64,000 nucleotides of DNA from Podospora pseudoanserina (lineage: Eukaryota > Ascomycota > Sordariomycetes > Sordariales > Podosporaceae), in assembly GCF_035222485.1 (NCBI RefSeq), contig NC_085921.1, positions 1,922,001 through 1,986,000 on the forward strand. The letters are read 5' to 3'. Every line of letters starts with the position of its first letter. Position 1 is the stretch's first letter. Positions 44,030-57,196 of this stretch are shown piece after piece. The notes under the pieces were generated by a model. The model saw only the letters and a list, made by a program, of their open reading frames with translations. It searched no databases and was not told the DNA's origin. The translations under genes were made by a program, and so were the position numbers.

Positions 44030-47000
44030 CTACTGTTCAATGAATCCCCTCGGTCCTTGCTGCTTTCCCTTCACAACCTTCCTTTGCCCCGGAGCCGCTG
44101 GTCCACCAATCCGCTTTGACATCTCCTGTTCCAATAGCCTCATCCCTGCCTTGTTCTGCTCGAAATCCAATTCCTCGTCATGGGCATCCCATTGATAGTC
44201 CACCTTTTGCTGATTGCTGGCATGTGCGAAGTTCAGCTTGTTCTGGTCTGTGCTGCGCTGGAAGTCCAACTTTCGCTGGTCCGCCTTCACATCGAGCTTG
44301 GCCATCGACTTCTTGAGCGTGACTTGCTGCTCGCCTGTCTTCTTGACATTGTCGCGGGTTTCCTTGTTCATCTTGTGGAGCTGGTAAACCTTGTGCTTAT
44401 CGACTGCCTCGGTGGCCTTGAGCTTTTGCTTTTCCATGGTTTTGTGAGTGAGGAGTTTCTGCTGGTCGACTCCCTGCATGGCCGCCAGTTTCTGCTGGTC
44501 GATAGCTTGTGCGGCTTGAACCTTTTGCCAGTCTGTTCTCTGCTGGGTGATGAATTTCTGGTAGTCGGCTCTCTCCTGAGTGACAAGCTTGTGGTGGTCT
44601 GTCATCTGTGTCTGGTGGAGCTTTTGCTGATCCATCATTTGGGTCTTGCGGTAAGCCTGATAGTCCAGCATCTGTGCGAGGTGGACTTTCTGATTGTCCA
44701 TCACCTGCTGGTGGCGCTCGTTGATGTGATGCTTCTGAGCGAGACCATTGTTGTCTACCGCGAGAAGTCCGGCTTTGTCTTGGTTGGCGAGCACGCGGCC
44801 CCGGTGAGCAATGTGGTTCTTTTCTTCCAATGTTTGGAGTTGCTGGAGTGTGACTTCTGCGTCTTGATGCAACTTGCTCTCATGAAGGATGTTGCTATTC
44901 TGGACCTTGTGAACTGTAGCTTGTCCTTCTTGAACCAGGCGCTGCTCGTGGCGGGTTTGCTCAATGAAAATCTTCTGGAATTGTGCTTCTTTATCCCGAC
45001 GGAGCTGGTCATCATGGTCCCGCTGGATCTTCTCAAGGCGTTTGATCTCTTTTGCAAGTGCCTCAGGGTAGCCGATTGCGCCGAGCGGCTGATCAGCAGC
45101 GACGTCAGACCAGTATCTATCCTCAGCCCCTTTATCTCTCAGCATTTGCTCAAGGGCGTAGTTAAGCTCAGCTTCCTTCTCCGAATTTGATGGATGGAGG
45201 AATTTGAGATACATAGTTGGTGAGTAATGACAAGTGATCATGCTTCCCGTTTTCGGACTTGGCTCCTGCAGGGTATATACGTTGTTGTCGTTGTTGATGT
45301 CGTCCCAGACCATGTCAAGAAGAGCTTTGATCACTGCGAACGGTCGCGGATTTTCCAGAGCCAATATCAGGGCATTCTTCCATTTCGGTGTCTTCCAAAA
45401 TTGGAAAAGGTCCAAACCACCTTTCTTGAGTTCAAGAAGAGTGTCCTCCATGTCCACCTGACTGCCACTCCCATCACAGCAGCATGCCATTTCATGTAAG
45501 GGGGTTCGAACCCCGTGAAGAAAAGACGCAAAGTTGACAGAGAAGTTCTTGGTCGCTATCAGGGCACGGCAAACCTTGCTGTGGAGGTTCCTTGCAGCTT
45601 CGTGAAGGCTACCATCGTTGGGCCTGTATGGCATCTTCAGCAGAGCCTTGACAATGTCAAGGTGACCTTCGCGGGATGCATAGAACAAAGCGGAACTGTC
45701 CAAGCTGTCCCGTATTCGGGTGTTTGCCCCGGCTTTAATCAGGTGATTGACAACTTCAGCATGCCCAAAGGCGGCGGCAAGAATGAGCGCTGTGGCCTTC
45801 GAAACCGGTGCCACAAAGTTCACATCGGCTACTGTACGACCGTTATTAGCCACATACTCAGAAGAAAGTATTGGGGCACGTCAGCCTACCTTTGGCTTCA
45901 ATCAATGCTAGGATGACACCTGGCTCAATTGGGCGACATCCTGGTGGTCGAGGCAGTAAACTCCAGAGAAGAGCGGTACAAGGCTCAGGACCATAGTCGC
46001 TGCCATATAGGGCGGTTGGTTCTGTCATGTCGAATTTGACGCCCAACTTAATCAAGCGCTTCACAAGTTTGATAGAACCAGGATGGGCCGCCAGACACTC
46101 CCTGACTGGCGTGCGGAGTTGGGGTATCGTCTTTCTGAACGTCTGAACAACATTAGAACCATCAGATGATGTGACAATGTCGATGAACAAAAGTGCTGTC
46201 TCTTCAGTCAATGAGGTAACCATGACTTCGAAGAAAGCACCCTCAATCGAGTCCACTGTTGCCCCACGGCCAAGAAGCATCCTCAAGACTTCAGTATTTC
46301 CAGCCCTAACTGCCAGCTTCAGAGCCTCTCCAGACTGAAAGTTGACATTGGCGTGTCCAACACTGAGCATAGTCTCAACCATAGCCTCTGAACAACGGTG
46401 CATCAGATATGCCTCAATGGCAATAAGAAAGGCGTGGTTGGCTTGCTCTCTCCCTCGGCCACCCCACGTGAGCAGATCATGGACAAGCCAAAGATATTTG
46501 TCGTCCGGAGCGAGCCAGTCCTTGGAAGTCTGGATGACACCCTGAAAGGCATCAATGACTGTGCGAATGTCGACATAGGCAGCGAAGAGCTCGAAAGCAT
46601 CCCGCTCGTAGCTTTTGGCGGCATGACAGAAGGCTTGTCTGACATCGCTCCCTGAAACACCAAGATGAAGTAGTGCGCGGATTGTCGAGAGACCAGCCGG
46701 CATTTGCCATTTAGGATTTGCTAGAGCAGCGCGGAATCCAGCCAAGACTTCTTCTGGTGACTGACTGGCATGGGGTAGAAGGTTGAGGAGTGACAGATCC
46801 AGGCTTCTACAAGCAACTTGGAACACCGACTGCTCAAGAGGTTGGCGATTGTAGCCAGCTGCATGCAGTAGTCGTTTGACAATCCCAAGGCGTACCTCAC
46901 TATCCGCAAGGCCAATAGACGCAGCGACAGCAGCCTGCAGTGACTGTAGAGTGACTGGACCAGACAACAGGACGGAGAGAATTTCCAGCCACCCCTTTGT

Positions 47001-48488
47001 CGAAGCGAGCACAAGCGGCTGGCCTCCGTTGAAGTTGACATCTGCATTGGCTCTTTGTACCAAGAATTGCACCAATGAAGACCGTGACGTAGCGTCGCCC
47101 TCAAGAGAATCCCCGTGGAGCGATATGGCGAGCAATCTGTTGACTGGCTCTCCCTCCAACCCAGCAGGAAGCAAAAGGCTGGCCATATCGTGAATGATTG
47201 AAATCGACCTAACCGAAGCTAGCGAGTCGATTGTTGTAGAGATGGTGAGCTTTGACGGCCCTCCATACAGCACGGCTTTGAGCATCGGCACAGAGCGGCT
47301 CTGAATGGCGGCATGTATCACCGCCCCGTTCTTATGCTCGATTGATGAGCCATGCTGAACAAGCGACTGGATGAGCTCAACCGACCGCCTCTGTTTGACA
47401 GCTTCAAGCAAGACTTCATCTCTCACAGGACCTTTTGCCCCTGACTGTAGACAAGCAATCAGGGCCCGGTCTAGACCAGCAGTGAATGCTTCTCCCACCA
47501 TGGCGTCCAAGATAAGGGGGATAGATGCCATCTCGGGTGTAGACGCAATGGCGACAGCAATATCTTCGTAGTGACCCAATATCGCGGCTTTGAGTGCAGC
47601 TGCATTCTCAAATTTCGGGTCCGCCTGTGCGTCCAGCAAATTCTGAACCTTCATGTAGTTGCCTGATGCTGAAGCCCTCACCAACCCTTTGTGCCGGCAG
47701 TCTCCGCACGCTCCTTTAAGCCTTCCCAGCAGGAGGGGAAGCATGTCATTCGGACCGTTGTCCACAACATGCAAAAACTGCTCATGCAGGGGCTCAGCAT
47801 TCGCACCACCGGATATCAAGACAGACACTTTGGCCGTATCATTCTGGGTGATGGCAAACGGAAGTGCTCTGTCGAACGCGTCTTGGTCCGCCTTCAGGGC
47901 GAGTGCATAGACGATCTCGTATGAGCAATTCTGCACGGCTCTCTCAAGAACATCACTGCGAATATCTTCTTGATCTCGGCCGGTCATGACCTTGAAGAGG
48001 TTGGTACTCTTCCGTCGCTTGATGGAAGCATTGGCTTCGAAGTCGGTCTGCAAGGCATAGACAAGGGCCGGAGTTGCATCGGGAGCTTTTCCCTCGGCGA
48101 TACTTGCGAGAACCGCATTGGCGTCTTTGTAGGTGAATTCTCCTTTGGACTTTCGACTCTTGTTATTGCAGTGCTCCGACATGAGAGCTTTGGCCCGGGC
48201 CACTTCTTTCTCCGAGAATTTCATGTCGGGTTTGAAGATGGTGGACACGGTTCTGCACAAGCTGGCTCTCACGCCGAAAGGTGATGCTGGTGAGGAGAGT
48301 GGAGGCGAGTATGGGGTCATTGGTGGGCTCATTGGGGGACTCATTGGTGGACTCATTGGTGGACTCATTGGTGGACTCAATGTCGGGGTAAAAGCAGGAG
48401 ATGCTGAGAACATTGTTGTTGTCGATGGTGTTGGTGGTGTTGAAATTGTTCGAGTGGAGCCCACTGTGAGATGCATTGGGGCTTCCAT
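44030..48488 (-). CDS. Ankyrin-repeat protein with Q/K-rich coil
   Basis: Two exons (48488-45890, 45831-44030) encode 1466 residues. The N-terminus has a Pro/Ser stretch with five MSPP units. A long helical-repeat region follows, whose units (GGQPLVLASTKGWLEILSVLL, GEALKLAVRAGNTEVLRMLLGRG) are degenerate ankyrin-like. The second exon starts with clear ankyrin repeats (TALILAAAFGHAEVVNHLIKAGA, SALFYASREGHLDIVKALL). From about residue 1120 there is a Q/K-rich coil built of roughly 11-residue units (IDQQKLAAMQG, VDQQKLLTHKT, MEKQKLKATEA) and a basic end. It probably mediates protein binding; no enzyme domain is visible. It lies between other repeat proteins and is divergent from the acidic protein at 49.3 kb. 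Confidence 0.85.
48300..48385 (-). repeat. 12-base repeat coding MSPP units
   Basis: GGACTCATTGGT-type units occur five to six times in a row in the first exon of the ankyrin gene, coding SPPMSPPMSPP. Copy number is likely to vary between strains. Confidence 0.8.
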
Positions 48489-49308
48489 CGTTTCGAAGAG
48501 TTGGCTACCTGCCTAAGTAAAGTACCTAGGTAACAATGTCTGAGAAGGGCTTTTGATTTCAAACACAGCCTAGCTTTGGTGAGATGAAGAATAGGGACAA
48601 TTGAAGGAAATTCTTTCCTGGGAATCTTCTGGGTACCCTCTTCCCACGGCTTTGGGTCAGTTCTAGAGATGACAGCGAACTGACAGAACTTCCATGTGAG
48701 GCTCTGCGGCAAAGCAAAGCGCATAATGAGCGGAGAACATGCAGTGGTGACTGCAGTGTTTGTTTCGATTTCAGACATTTTACCGGCCCGGATGCCTTTT
48801 GCTGGCCGGTGTAGCAGCTGACCCCCACTGAAAATGCATGTGGCCATTTGTTGTACACCACTACAGCAAGGCGACCTATGAGACAGTGCAGACGCCGTGT
48901 ACTTGAACACGATGTACCTTTCACTATGAGGCATCTTCACGGACCACATCTGCACATGGAGGTGGACTAATTAAAATAATGTTGGGGCTGTGCAGCCACA
49001 ACGGTTCCAGCCTGGGGGCCGTTGTTTCACATGTTGGGGTCTAGCACCCGGTATTCCAAGATGTGCTTTATCAGGCTGAGGATGATCATTGAACTCCTGA
49101 ATTAGTGTTCGCCTCTGGCCACTCAGTAGGTTAGCATGGTGTTTTTCGGCGCTTAGGATCAGATGCAATCTCCCTTTCTTTGATCTATCTAGATACTGTC
49201 GACCCAGGGATAAGTCTTTTTAAACCTGACAAACCTTCTCGTCATCGACATCAAAGCTCATTTTGTCCAAACATCTCAAATACTCTCTTATTCGTACAAC
49301 TAAGCACA
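48489..49308. other. Divergent promoter region
   Basis: 820 bases between two start codons of divergent genes. ORFs here are short or are antisense extensions. Probably a shared promoter; nothing else is seen. Confidence 0.55.
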
Positions 49309-52300
49309 ATGGCAATCAACGGCCCTCTGAAAGCAGTACCCGGCTCGGCAGAGTACCTGGAGTCTCAGTTGAGTGGTCCAGAGCTTAGCTGCCGGCACTT
49401 TCCCAAGTACCGTGCCGAGGAGGACCACCGCTACCCGAGTCGTCTTGGCTTTTTCTCTTCCGATCCCGAGCCCAAGATTACCTACCTTGACACCAAGAAG
49501 CTCTGCATTGCCTGTCTCGTAGCCGCAGTCCCAGACGGATTCAACTACATCCCTCCTTCAACGCCAGCAACGTCAGCGCCCCTGCCAATCAAGGCACCAG
49601 AGTTACCTTCACAGGCATTCCAAGCTGGTCATCATCGTCTCAACCGAGGGTCTCAACCGGTGCCCACGCCCAGTCACCTCATTGCCCCACCTGTGTCAAT
49701 CGACTTGGCACAGTCGCCATGGCTTCAACATGGTTGGAACTGGATGAAGAGCCAACGGAAGCCATTTTACGTCGATGCGTTGTACCCTTTGGATGATCGG
49801 CTACCTATCGTCAGGGCAACAGTCACGAGAGATGCTGAAATAGCTACCCATTCGGGGACCCCGTACGCTGGTCAAATCATCACTCTCAATTCAACCGTTT
49901 TGCAAACAGAGTTTCAACAATCTACCGTGACTTCGACGATAAAACAAGTCACGGTCAAAAAGAAAGAAATCGAAGATGGAAAACAGAAGAAAACCGCAAC
50001 GTCGACAACCAAGGCGAAACCTCAAGACACGAATCGCGGTCCCAAGTCCACCTCCTCAGACATTCCGCCAGTGCCAACGCCAAAGGTCGCTGCGAACCTT
50101 CAGAATGATTTAGGACCTCGCTCTCCCAATACAGTTTCTCTGAGCAAGGCATCCAGCAAAGAAGCAACTTCAACAAGCATCAGTTCAAAGACTGTCAGCA
50201 CTACGGGCTCCGTCCAGTCGAAGCCTCGTAACGGTACGTCGAATACGAAGCTAAAGGCAGAAACCGGCTTGAAGTCAGAGGGTTGGGTAAAGTCTGGGGC
50301 TCACAGTTCTGCTGCATCATCTGTCATACCAACCGCGAAGATCACAGAGGAGCGCCATATCCCCTCGTCGATTACCAACTGGCAAGACTTGATGATGCCC
50401 ATATCCCAGCCAACTCCTGGCCTGGATACCAAAGCCGCGGCTGGAAACGTTGTCAACACCGGGGCAAGTCTCGCTGGCAAGATATCCCTGGGACAAGCCA
50501 AACCTCCTGGAAAGGACATGGCCAACCTTACACAGGTAAGAAATACAAGTTTGACAGAGGTCTGCTCTTACAGCTCAGTCGTAACTGACATAACCTTTCA
50601 CAGGCAGCCTCAGCAACAGCAGCCGCACGGACAACCATCACCCAGACGCAACAGTCAACATCTTCGTCAAGTCAACGTTATCTTGCAAAGAACTGGAGCC
50701 GCCACGACCCTATCCCGTTTCAAGACAACAGCCACATACCACCTCTGAAGGCCTACAAACGTACCGCAGGAATACAGGGGCAAGCTAGCGAATTTCTGCC
50801 TTTAGAGAAGCTATTGCCCAAGGGCACTGTTGTCGCATCCGATGAGGATATTTCCACGTTCCAATTCCCAGACAAGGCCTCTGGTCCTCTGCAGAAGATC
50901 TTGATGTCCATTCCTCAGACATCACATGCCCCCACCGGCGGCCCATCCGTGTCACGACAATTTATCGACAGTCTCTTGTCAACTACAACATCCACAGTTC
51001 AGACAAGTGCTTCTATGGTCCAGACGAGAGGGGTTGTCGGCTTGGATGGACGCCAGGGCCCTGGTCAAAAACTGCCAACGGCGCAGGGAGCCAAGACAAC
51101 ATCTCTCCGACAGACAGTTGGTCAAGCCATTGGTGGTCTTACCTCCACAAAGGCAACGATGCCCTTGCCAACCAAAGCACCGGCTCAGCCATCTATCCCC
51201 GGATCACAAGCAGTGCAGACAGCTGCGTCAGGTATTTTCGCTGCTGCAAAACAGACCATCAGCTCAAAAGAACAAACCCGGAGTGCCCCCAAAGAGGACA
51301 AAGATAAGACCAAACAAAGAGTTCCGCCTGTCGCTGCTAAGCCATCGCAAGTCAAGGAGTCTTCAGGGGCAGTCAAGAAGAACAGTGACACCAAGTCTAA
51401 AGAGACAAAGGTGAAGACAGAACAGACCAAGACATCCTCCACCCTCACCGCCTCTGCCAATAAAACATCCACGAGTTCCAAAGACACAAGCGAGTCTACC
51501 AAGGCCAAGAAGGAAATTTCTAGTGCTGAGACGAAGACGCGTGGTGCGAACAAGCGGAGCGGGGGCGGGGACGGGAAGTCTCTGGTGGGCTCTGGGCTGA
51601 ATAAGTTGAAGGACGTTGTAGCCGCAGTTGCGGAAGACTCCGCCGGTCTCCACGAGCCCAAGTCCAAGCAAGATGGAGGCAAGGATAACAAGACTGTAAA
51701 GAGCGATGCTAAAAAGAAGGCTACCCATGGGGTGAAGAAAGAGGTCAAAAGCAAGGTCAAGCAAGGGATCAAGAAAGACAGCAAGACGGCTAAGCCTCCA
51801 AAGACAAGCGGCAACAAGTCTATCAAGGAGTCGAAAGGAAAGGAGAAAGTCAAAAAGAGTATGGCGTCTACGAAGTCAGAGTCTCGAAGTGTCTCCAAGA
51901 GGCAAGAGATGAAGAGCAAGACAATAAAGACAAAGACTACCACTACTAAGGCTGGGGAGAAGACGGAGAAGAAGACCGAGGAGGAGACTGAAGAGGATAC
52001 GGAAGATGAGACTGAAGAGGATACGGAAGATGAGACTGAAGAGGATACCGAGGATGAGACTGAAGAGGAGATTGAGTTTGATGATGAGGATGAGAGCGAG
52101 GATGAGAGTGAGGATGAGAGTGGGGAAGAGACTGAGGATGAGAGTGGAGATGAGAGTGAAGATAAGACTGAGAGTGAGGAGAAGTCCACCAGTGAGTCAT
52201 CAGGCCATAAAAAATTGTCAGACGTTAAAAAGGGATCAACTGGCAACAACGACGACCCAGATGGCTTTAAGGAGGATGGTGACTCTGATTTTTCAAATCC

Positions 52301-54197
52301 GAACGCCAAGAGAAAGGAACAATCAGCAGATCCCAAAGACCCTGAGGACCCAACCAATGCCTCAAAGGGTTCTAATGAGGAGCAATCCTCCAAGGCCGAC
52401 AATCTGGACACCACTAAGAAGAATGCTGTCGATGACGACGATGCAGCCGCCAACAAAGCTTCGACTGCGGATGGACCATCAGATACGCAGCTATTTTCAA
52501 TCACCAGAGACCAAGCCGAGGAGAATTCAAAGTCTCAAGAGTCTTCCACCGAGAACGGATCTTGCCATGCCAAGGAGGCTTCATCTGAAGAAAAAGCCGC
52601 AACATCCACCGCCAGCAAGAGCGAAGATACAAGATCCACCACTGTCAAAACCCAAGACAACACTGTCACGTCAACCAGTTATGAGGCTTCCACCAAGGAG
52701 ACCCTTTCTACCAGCAACGAAGTATTGACCACCGGCGAGCCTCCGGCCACGCCTCAGCGATCAGTCCCTGACAGCTCCTCTACCGTGGATCAGAGGATCA
52801 GTGAACCGACAAAAGCTGACAAGTCATCCGGTTCTGCCGTTCTAGCTGGAGCTGCGGTAACTGGTGCTGCGGTAATAGCTGGTGCAGTCATTTACCATAA
52901 CATCACAAACAACAGTTCAACCACCATAAACGTTGATCAGTCTTCGCACAACCACCAAATTGAAGCTGCTCAACAAGGAGAGGGAGACACTGATAGTGAT
53001 AACAACGATCAACACTCTGTACAAGGAGCTCAAGACAGTGATGTTGAGCAGCATGATGGTTATAATTCGAAAGGTGAAAACGATCAACTCAGCGGCAACG
53101 ACACTGATAGCGATAACGGACGTGGGAATGACACCGACAGCAATAGCGGAGAACATAACGCAAACGACTCAGACAACGATGAAGAGGTTGACAATGGGAG
53201 CCAAGCGGGCTTCGACACCCAAAGCGTCGATGGGTCCCAACAGGGAGAGCACGACAGCGACGACAATGATAACCACCACAAAAGCGACGACGGTAGTGAC
53301 AATGAGGGTGACAGCGAAGGTAATATCGAATCGGGAGGAGATGGAGAGAGTGATAACGAAGGAAACATGGCAGGCGAGGAAGGAAGTTTCAAAGGTTATG
53401 CCTCAAGTGATGATGGGCACCGAAAGTCGGATGATGAGGGTGGCTCCAACGATGACGATGGGGACGAAAATGAAGACGATTCTCAGAGGTCGAGTGTTTC
53501 TGGGGATGATGATGACAACCAGAGCCACAATAGATGGGGAAATCAAGATAGCGACGAGGAGCAGAACAATGGGAGTGATGCGGATGGCAATGGTGAAGAA
53601 AACGAATGGGGAGATGACACACAGAGCCAAGTCAGTGGTGATGGTGACGATGATGACAATGACGCCCAGAGTGTCAGCGGGCAGAGCTCTGGAGGCGGCT
53701 CTAACCACACCGGAACGGCTAATAGCAAGGATGGAAACGGGGATGGAGATGACGATGAGGATGGATACGGGTATCACAATGACAGTGGAGATGAACCCGC
53801 TGGAGATGGTGATGACCGAAGTCTGAACCAAGATAGCGATGCCTTGCAGGACGATGACAATGAGCTGGACGACGATAATGAGCAGGACGACGATGATGAG
53901 CAGGACGATGATAATGAGCAGGACGACGATAATGAACAGGATGATGAAGCGGAGGATGATGAAGCGGAGGATGATGAAGCAGAGGATGATGAAGCAGAGG
54001 ATGATGAAGCAGAGGATGATGAAGCGGAGGATGATGGAGTTGAGGATGATGGAGTTGAGGATGAGTACGGGCAGGATAAGGGCGATGAGCAAGATGATGA
54101 GAATTATGAATATGGGCAGAATGAGGAGTACGGGCAGGACTATGAAGATGGGCAAGATGGTGATGGCAACGGATATGAAGAAGACTATATGTACTAG
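49309..54197 (+). CDS. Large disordered acidic repeat protein
   Basis: Two exons (49309-50535, 50604-54197) give 1606 residues. The N-terminal ~75 residues are ordered-looking with four Cys/His positions (SCRHFPKY and KKLCIACLV). A Ser/Thr/Lys-rich region follows. Then come Glu/Asp repeats of TEEDTEDE type and a hydrophobic glycine/alanine stretch (VLAGAAVTGAAVIAGAVIY), which could cross or insert in a membrane. The C-terminal third is Asp/Asn/Glu/Ser-rich and ends in DEAED and EDGVED repeats. I recognise no family. The acid-rich end could bind basic proteins or calcium. Codon-level repeats at 51960-52070 and 53870-54060 suggest recent expansion. It lies divergently from the ankyrin gene. Confidence 0.78.
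51960..52070 (+). repeat. 24-base acidic coding repeat
   Basis: GAGACTGAAGAGGATACGGAAGAT-like units recur about four times, coding ETEEDTED. In-frame, so length changes would not break the protein. Confidence 0.75.
53870..54062 (+). repeat. 18- and 15-base acidic coding repeats
   Basis: GACGACGATAATGAGCAG-type units (DDDNEQ) are followed by GATGAAGCGGAGGAT units (DEAED) and two GATGGAGTTGAGGAT units (DGVED), all in frame. An Asp/Glu-rich tract likely to vary in length. Confidence 0.8.
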
Positions 54198-54772
54198 TAG
54201 TATCAGTTGGAGAGAACTGGGTAGGTAGGTAGGCAATGCATTTCGTGCAAAACATTTGGCGTTTCCTTATAAGTATTGAAGAGTGAAATGTGCGGTCTTG
54301 CGTTTGAAGGAGTTCCAATGGGTCAGTGGCCGATGCCACCTTTGAGAGATCTGGTGCTTGGAGCCCACTCCTCCAGGCTCCTCGGAATTTTCTTCTCAGA
54401 CCGTCACGATGCACCATTTTTTTTAATCTCACTGCATGTTGAAGTAAGCATGAACAGTCCTTGGTGGTTTGGGAAATCCGCCCTAATCAGATGATTGGTT
54501 GGTTTCCGGACCGGCGACCTAGCGCTTTCCTCCCCCGGCAGACCTTGATCATGAACAGTGAATCAACAAATTGGCACCTAGCTTCTTTAGGTATCAACAC
54601 ATTGAAAGATGGCACATGATATTGCAATTGAGTCACAGAAGACGAGAAAATGTGGCTTCGTCTGGTTCGTTGAGGTAGGAATATAGTGTTTAGGTAGGGG
54701 TAGGTCAATACATTATCTTATATTCAATGATCTTTCCACTGTTCTCTTACTCTGACTCTGGACCCCAGTCTT
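54198..54772. other. Intergenic
   Basis: No supported gene. Contains the 3' end of the acidic protein gene. Confidence 0.5.
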
Positions 54773-55297
54773 TTGGTTCATCACTTCTTTCTTTCTTTTA
54801 CATTGTATCAAAAGGTCCTCGGTGTTTCGATGGCGCACACAAGCAGTCATAAAAATACTCAAATTCAAAAAGGAGCCAAGTCGGCTACCTCGAATACCAA
54901 CCCTGACCTGAAAGCCGACTGGTTGAGCTGCCCACTTGCCCCAAAAAGTGTCAAACCCAAAACTTCTGAAACAAAGGTCTCATCTCAGTCGAAACCAACC
55001 CCAAAGCCAAAAGACCCACACTATCTCATCAAGCGTTACCTGAAGGACGGCGTGGTTCATATTCATGAGAAACTGTGGATGGAAGCAAGAGATTTGCCAC
55101 AAGAGCCTGGGGCATTCCACGGAGAATTAGAGGTGCTTGAAAATCTGCCTTTTATCAGTCCTGTTTCCCGTCCTTTCCTTTGTTTCTTTATTAGTTTGTT
55201 TGGAGAAACAGTCTTGTTGACGCTTCTATTGTGCAGGAAACGGACTTTGATATTTGTATTCTGGCTGAGTTTGCGGGTCAAGTTCATGAATCTGTGA
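54773..55297 (+). CDS. Hypothetical small protein, uncertain
   Basis: A 174-codon ORF; a better start may be the ATG at 54830 (MAHTSSHKNTQIQKGAKS). The first ~90 residues are Lys/Ser/Thr-rich. A short ordered segment (HYLIKRYLKDGVVHIHEKLWMEARDLP) follows, then a hydrophobic C-terminal stretch (FFISLFGETVLLTLLLC). The hydrophobic end could be a membrane anchor or intronic read-through. No family is recognised and coding status is not sure. Confidence 0.35.
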   Translation: MVHHFFLSFTLYQKVLGVSMAHTSSHKNTQIQKGAKSATSNTNPDLKADWLSCPLAPKSVKPKTSETKVSSQSKPTPKPKDPHYLIKRYLKDGVVHIHEKLWMEARDLPQEPGAFHGELEVLENLPFISPVSRPFLCFFISLFGETVLLTLLLCRKRTLIFVFWLSLRVKFMNL

Positions 55298-55616
55298 TGA
55301 TTGGGTCTTGTGACTCTGCTCCTCACCTCTCATATCTATGATGCGAATGATGGGCTTGGGAGCTCGTACCACAAGGGCAAGGTGCTGGCCAGGATAGAAT
55401 TATATCAGAATTATGTACCCAGACAGTCATCATATTCATGAATTCAATAGTTTATTCAAGAGTTGGCAGTGAAAAGAACGCCTTTTCTTGAAGTCATGTC
55501 TGATTGGTTTGAGAGGTTATGAAAGAGCGTGATAATGTCCTCTCTGATGCATGAAATCTCCTAAAGAGTGTTTCCAGTTGGTGTTTGGTCTTTTACCCTT
55601 GGTCCCACAACTACAA
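55298..55616. other. Intergenic
   Basis: 319 bases with no ORF of note; 3' region of the acetyltransferase gene. Confidence 0.5.
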
Positions 55617-56664
55617 TCACCAAACCCCTTTCTCATTCCCCTGGACCTGCATCCTATTCAACCTACGCTGTGTCCACCTCACCAGCCCCACCAGTGAGTC
55701 CTTTGTAACCTTGACAATCCAACGAAGAATCAGACGTTGGTAAGGCTCGCCGCGGTATTCGCGTCCGAACTCCAGCAACAGTGTTTTGACTCCTCTAGGG
55801 TCATCCTTATCTCCTTCAGCCACAATTGCGTCGATCTCCCGGAATCCCAGAGACATGAACAGACACTGGGACATGGGCGCAGCGCTGACACACTGAGGGA
55901 TCCTGTCCATTCTTGAGAGGTCTCTAGCCCATGTTGCCAGCTGAGTGCCGTGGCCACGTCTCCAGTATGCCGGGTGAACGACTATCATGCTGATGGTGGA
56001 GTGTCTGTGGACTCTGTTTTTCCTTTTGGCAGTAGCAGAGAGAAGGCCCCACTCGTCATAGTGGCGTTGGTTTAAGTCTCGATTCAGGCTATGTGGAGTT
56101 GCGAGATAACAACCTGGGAGACGTGATGGTTAAAATGAGGTTCACATAAATGCAATTTGAGCTTCAATAGAAGTATATAGATATTTGGATGTGGCCACAG
56201 TGATTTGTAACCATAGATGAAAATTCCTGTTGGGATTTTGAGATGGGAGGAGTTAAAGAGGCAATGAATGCAATAAAAGCAGTGACGTTACCATTATTTA
56301 TTTTCAATTTACCAACATGACGAGAGCCTGGGTCGAGTTTAATGGAAATAACACCGACAATGACCCGTTCACCAGCCTTGGGAGCAGTCCAACCGGTGTT
56401 GTCCGGTATGATGGCAGCTGTCTTGTTGTTTTCATCGCGCAAGTAAGCGTCCTCCCGGACTAAGACTATATGATCGTCGCTCTGGATGGCATCCAGGAAT
56501 TGGGCGCGGTACGACTCGAGTGTGTCTTCGGGGTACTTTGCATGATTGGGACGTTCCCACTCGAACAGAGGAGAGTATCGGAAAGCGGCAGTTGCCACGA
56601 CGCTAATGCGAGGAACATCGTCGGGGCTTGCGATACGCAGGTGGCCCAGCGGAGGGAAATCCAT
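55617..56664 (-). CDS. GNAT-type N-acetyltransferase
   Basis: Two exons (56664-56292, 56113-55617) join in frame to 289 residues across a 178-base intron (GTAACG..CCCAG). The N-terminus LRIASPDDVPRISVVATAAF is the usual start of GNAT proteins. Across the second exon, STISMIVVHPAYWRRGHGTQLATWA is the acetyl-CoA binding motif A (V.P..RR.G.G..L), and CLFMSLGFREID is motif B. These enzymes move acetyl from acetyl-CoA to an amine; substrate is unknown. The length is somewhat longer than single-domain GNATs. The ATG gives a compact start; the region upstream has no better one. Confidence 0.85.
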
Positions 56665-57196
56665 GCGGCAAACAATGTCAAATGATAGCGAAAAACATGA
56701 AAAAGAGAAAAATAAACTGGTCGGTTCCCATCTTGTTACAAATTAACTGTCTTTGTGTGCACTTATGAAGAAATTCCTTGTCGAGGATTACCATTCCACC
56801 AGATACAAACCTTGGGGACACAATAGGTAATACTGGCGAGGCTCCGGTCGATGATGTGGGTTGAGGTGGGTTGAGGTTGAGGTCCTGGTGGGTTGAGGCT
56901 CGTATACAGTGTTGCACCGTGCGAGCCTCGCGGGACCCAGAAGTCAACAAATGCCAGGTGCTTATTCTGGGGGCCAATCAGAGTCAATCAGAGCTCGACC
57001 GGCGAAGGAGCTACCCCGCCCAGACGCTTTTATTGGCGAGCTTTTCTCACACATCAGTTCGGCCCTTGATGCAGGAAGTGTTTCTAGATACTACATGTAC
57101 CAGTTGCTTATTGTGTTTAAGCCTCCCACCGGTACGTCACGTTCCACAGTTGCCAACTTCTGATCCTTACATTACCTGTTCGCAAATTCCAAAACC
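56665..57196. other. Divergent spacer
   Basis: 532 bases between the acetyltransferase and the Zn2Cys6 regulator starts, probably a shared promoter. The TGGGTTGAGG-type word repeats at 56850-56900. No gene is seen. Confidence 0.5.

Noticed and set aside
44180-45190. 336-codon plus-strand ORF rich in Leu/Val
   Set aside because: Antisense shadow of the Q/K-rich coil of the ankyrin gene; the Leu-rich sequence is the complement of CAG/AAG codons.
51185-54236. Long minus-strand Ser- or Ile-rich ORFs (51185-52504, 53403-54236)
   Set aside because: Complement of the acidic repeat protein; low complexity and no start or splice context.
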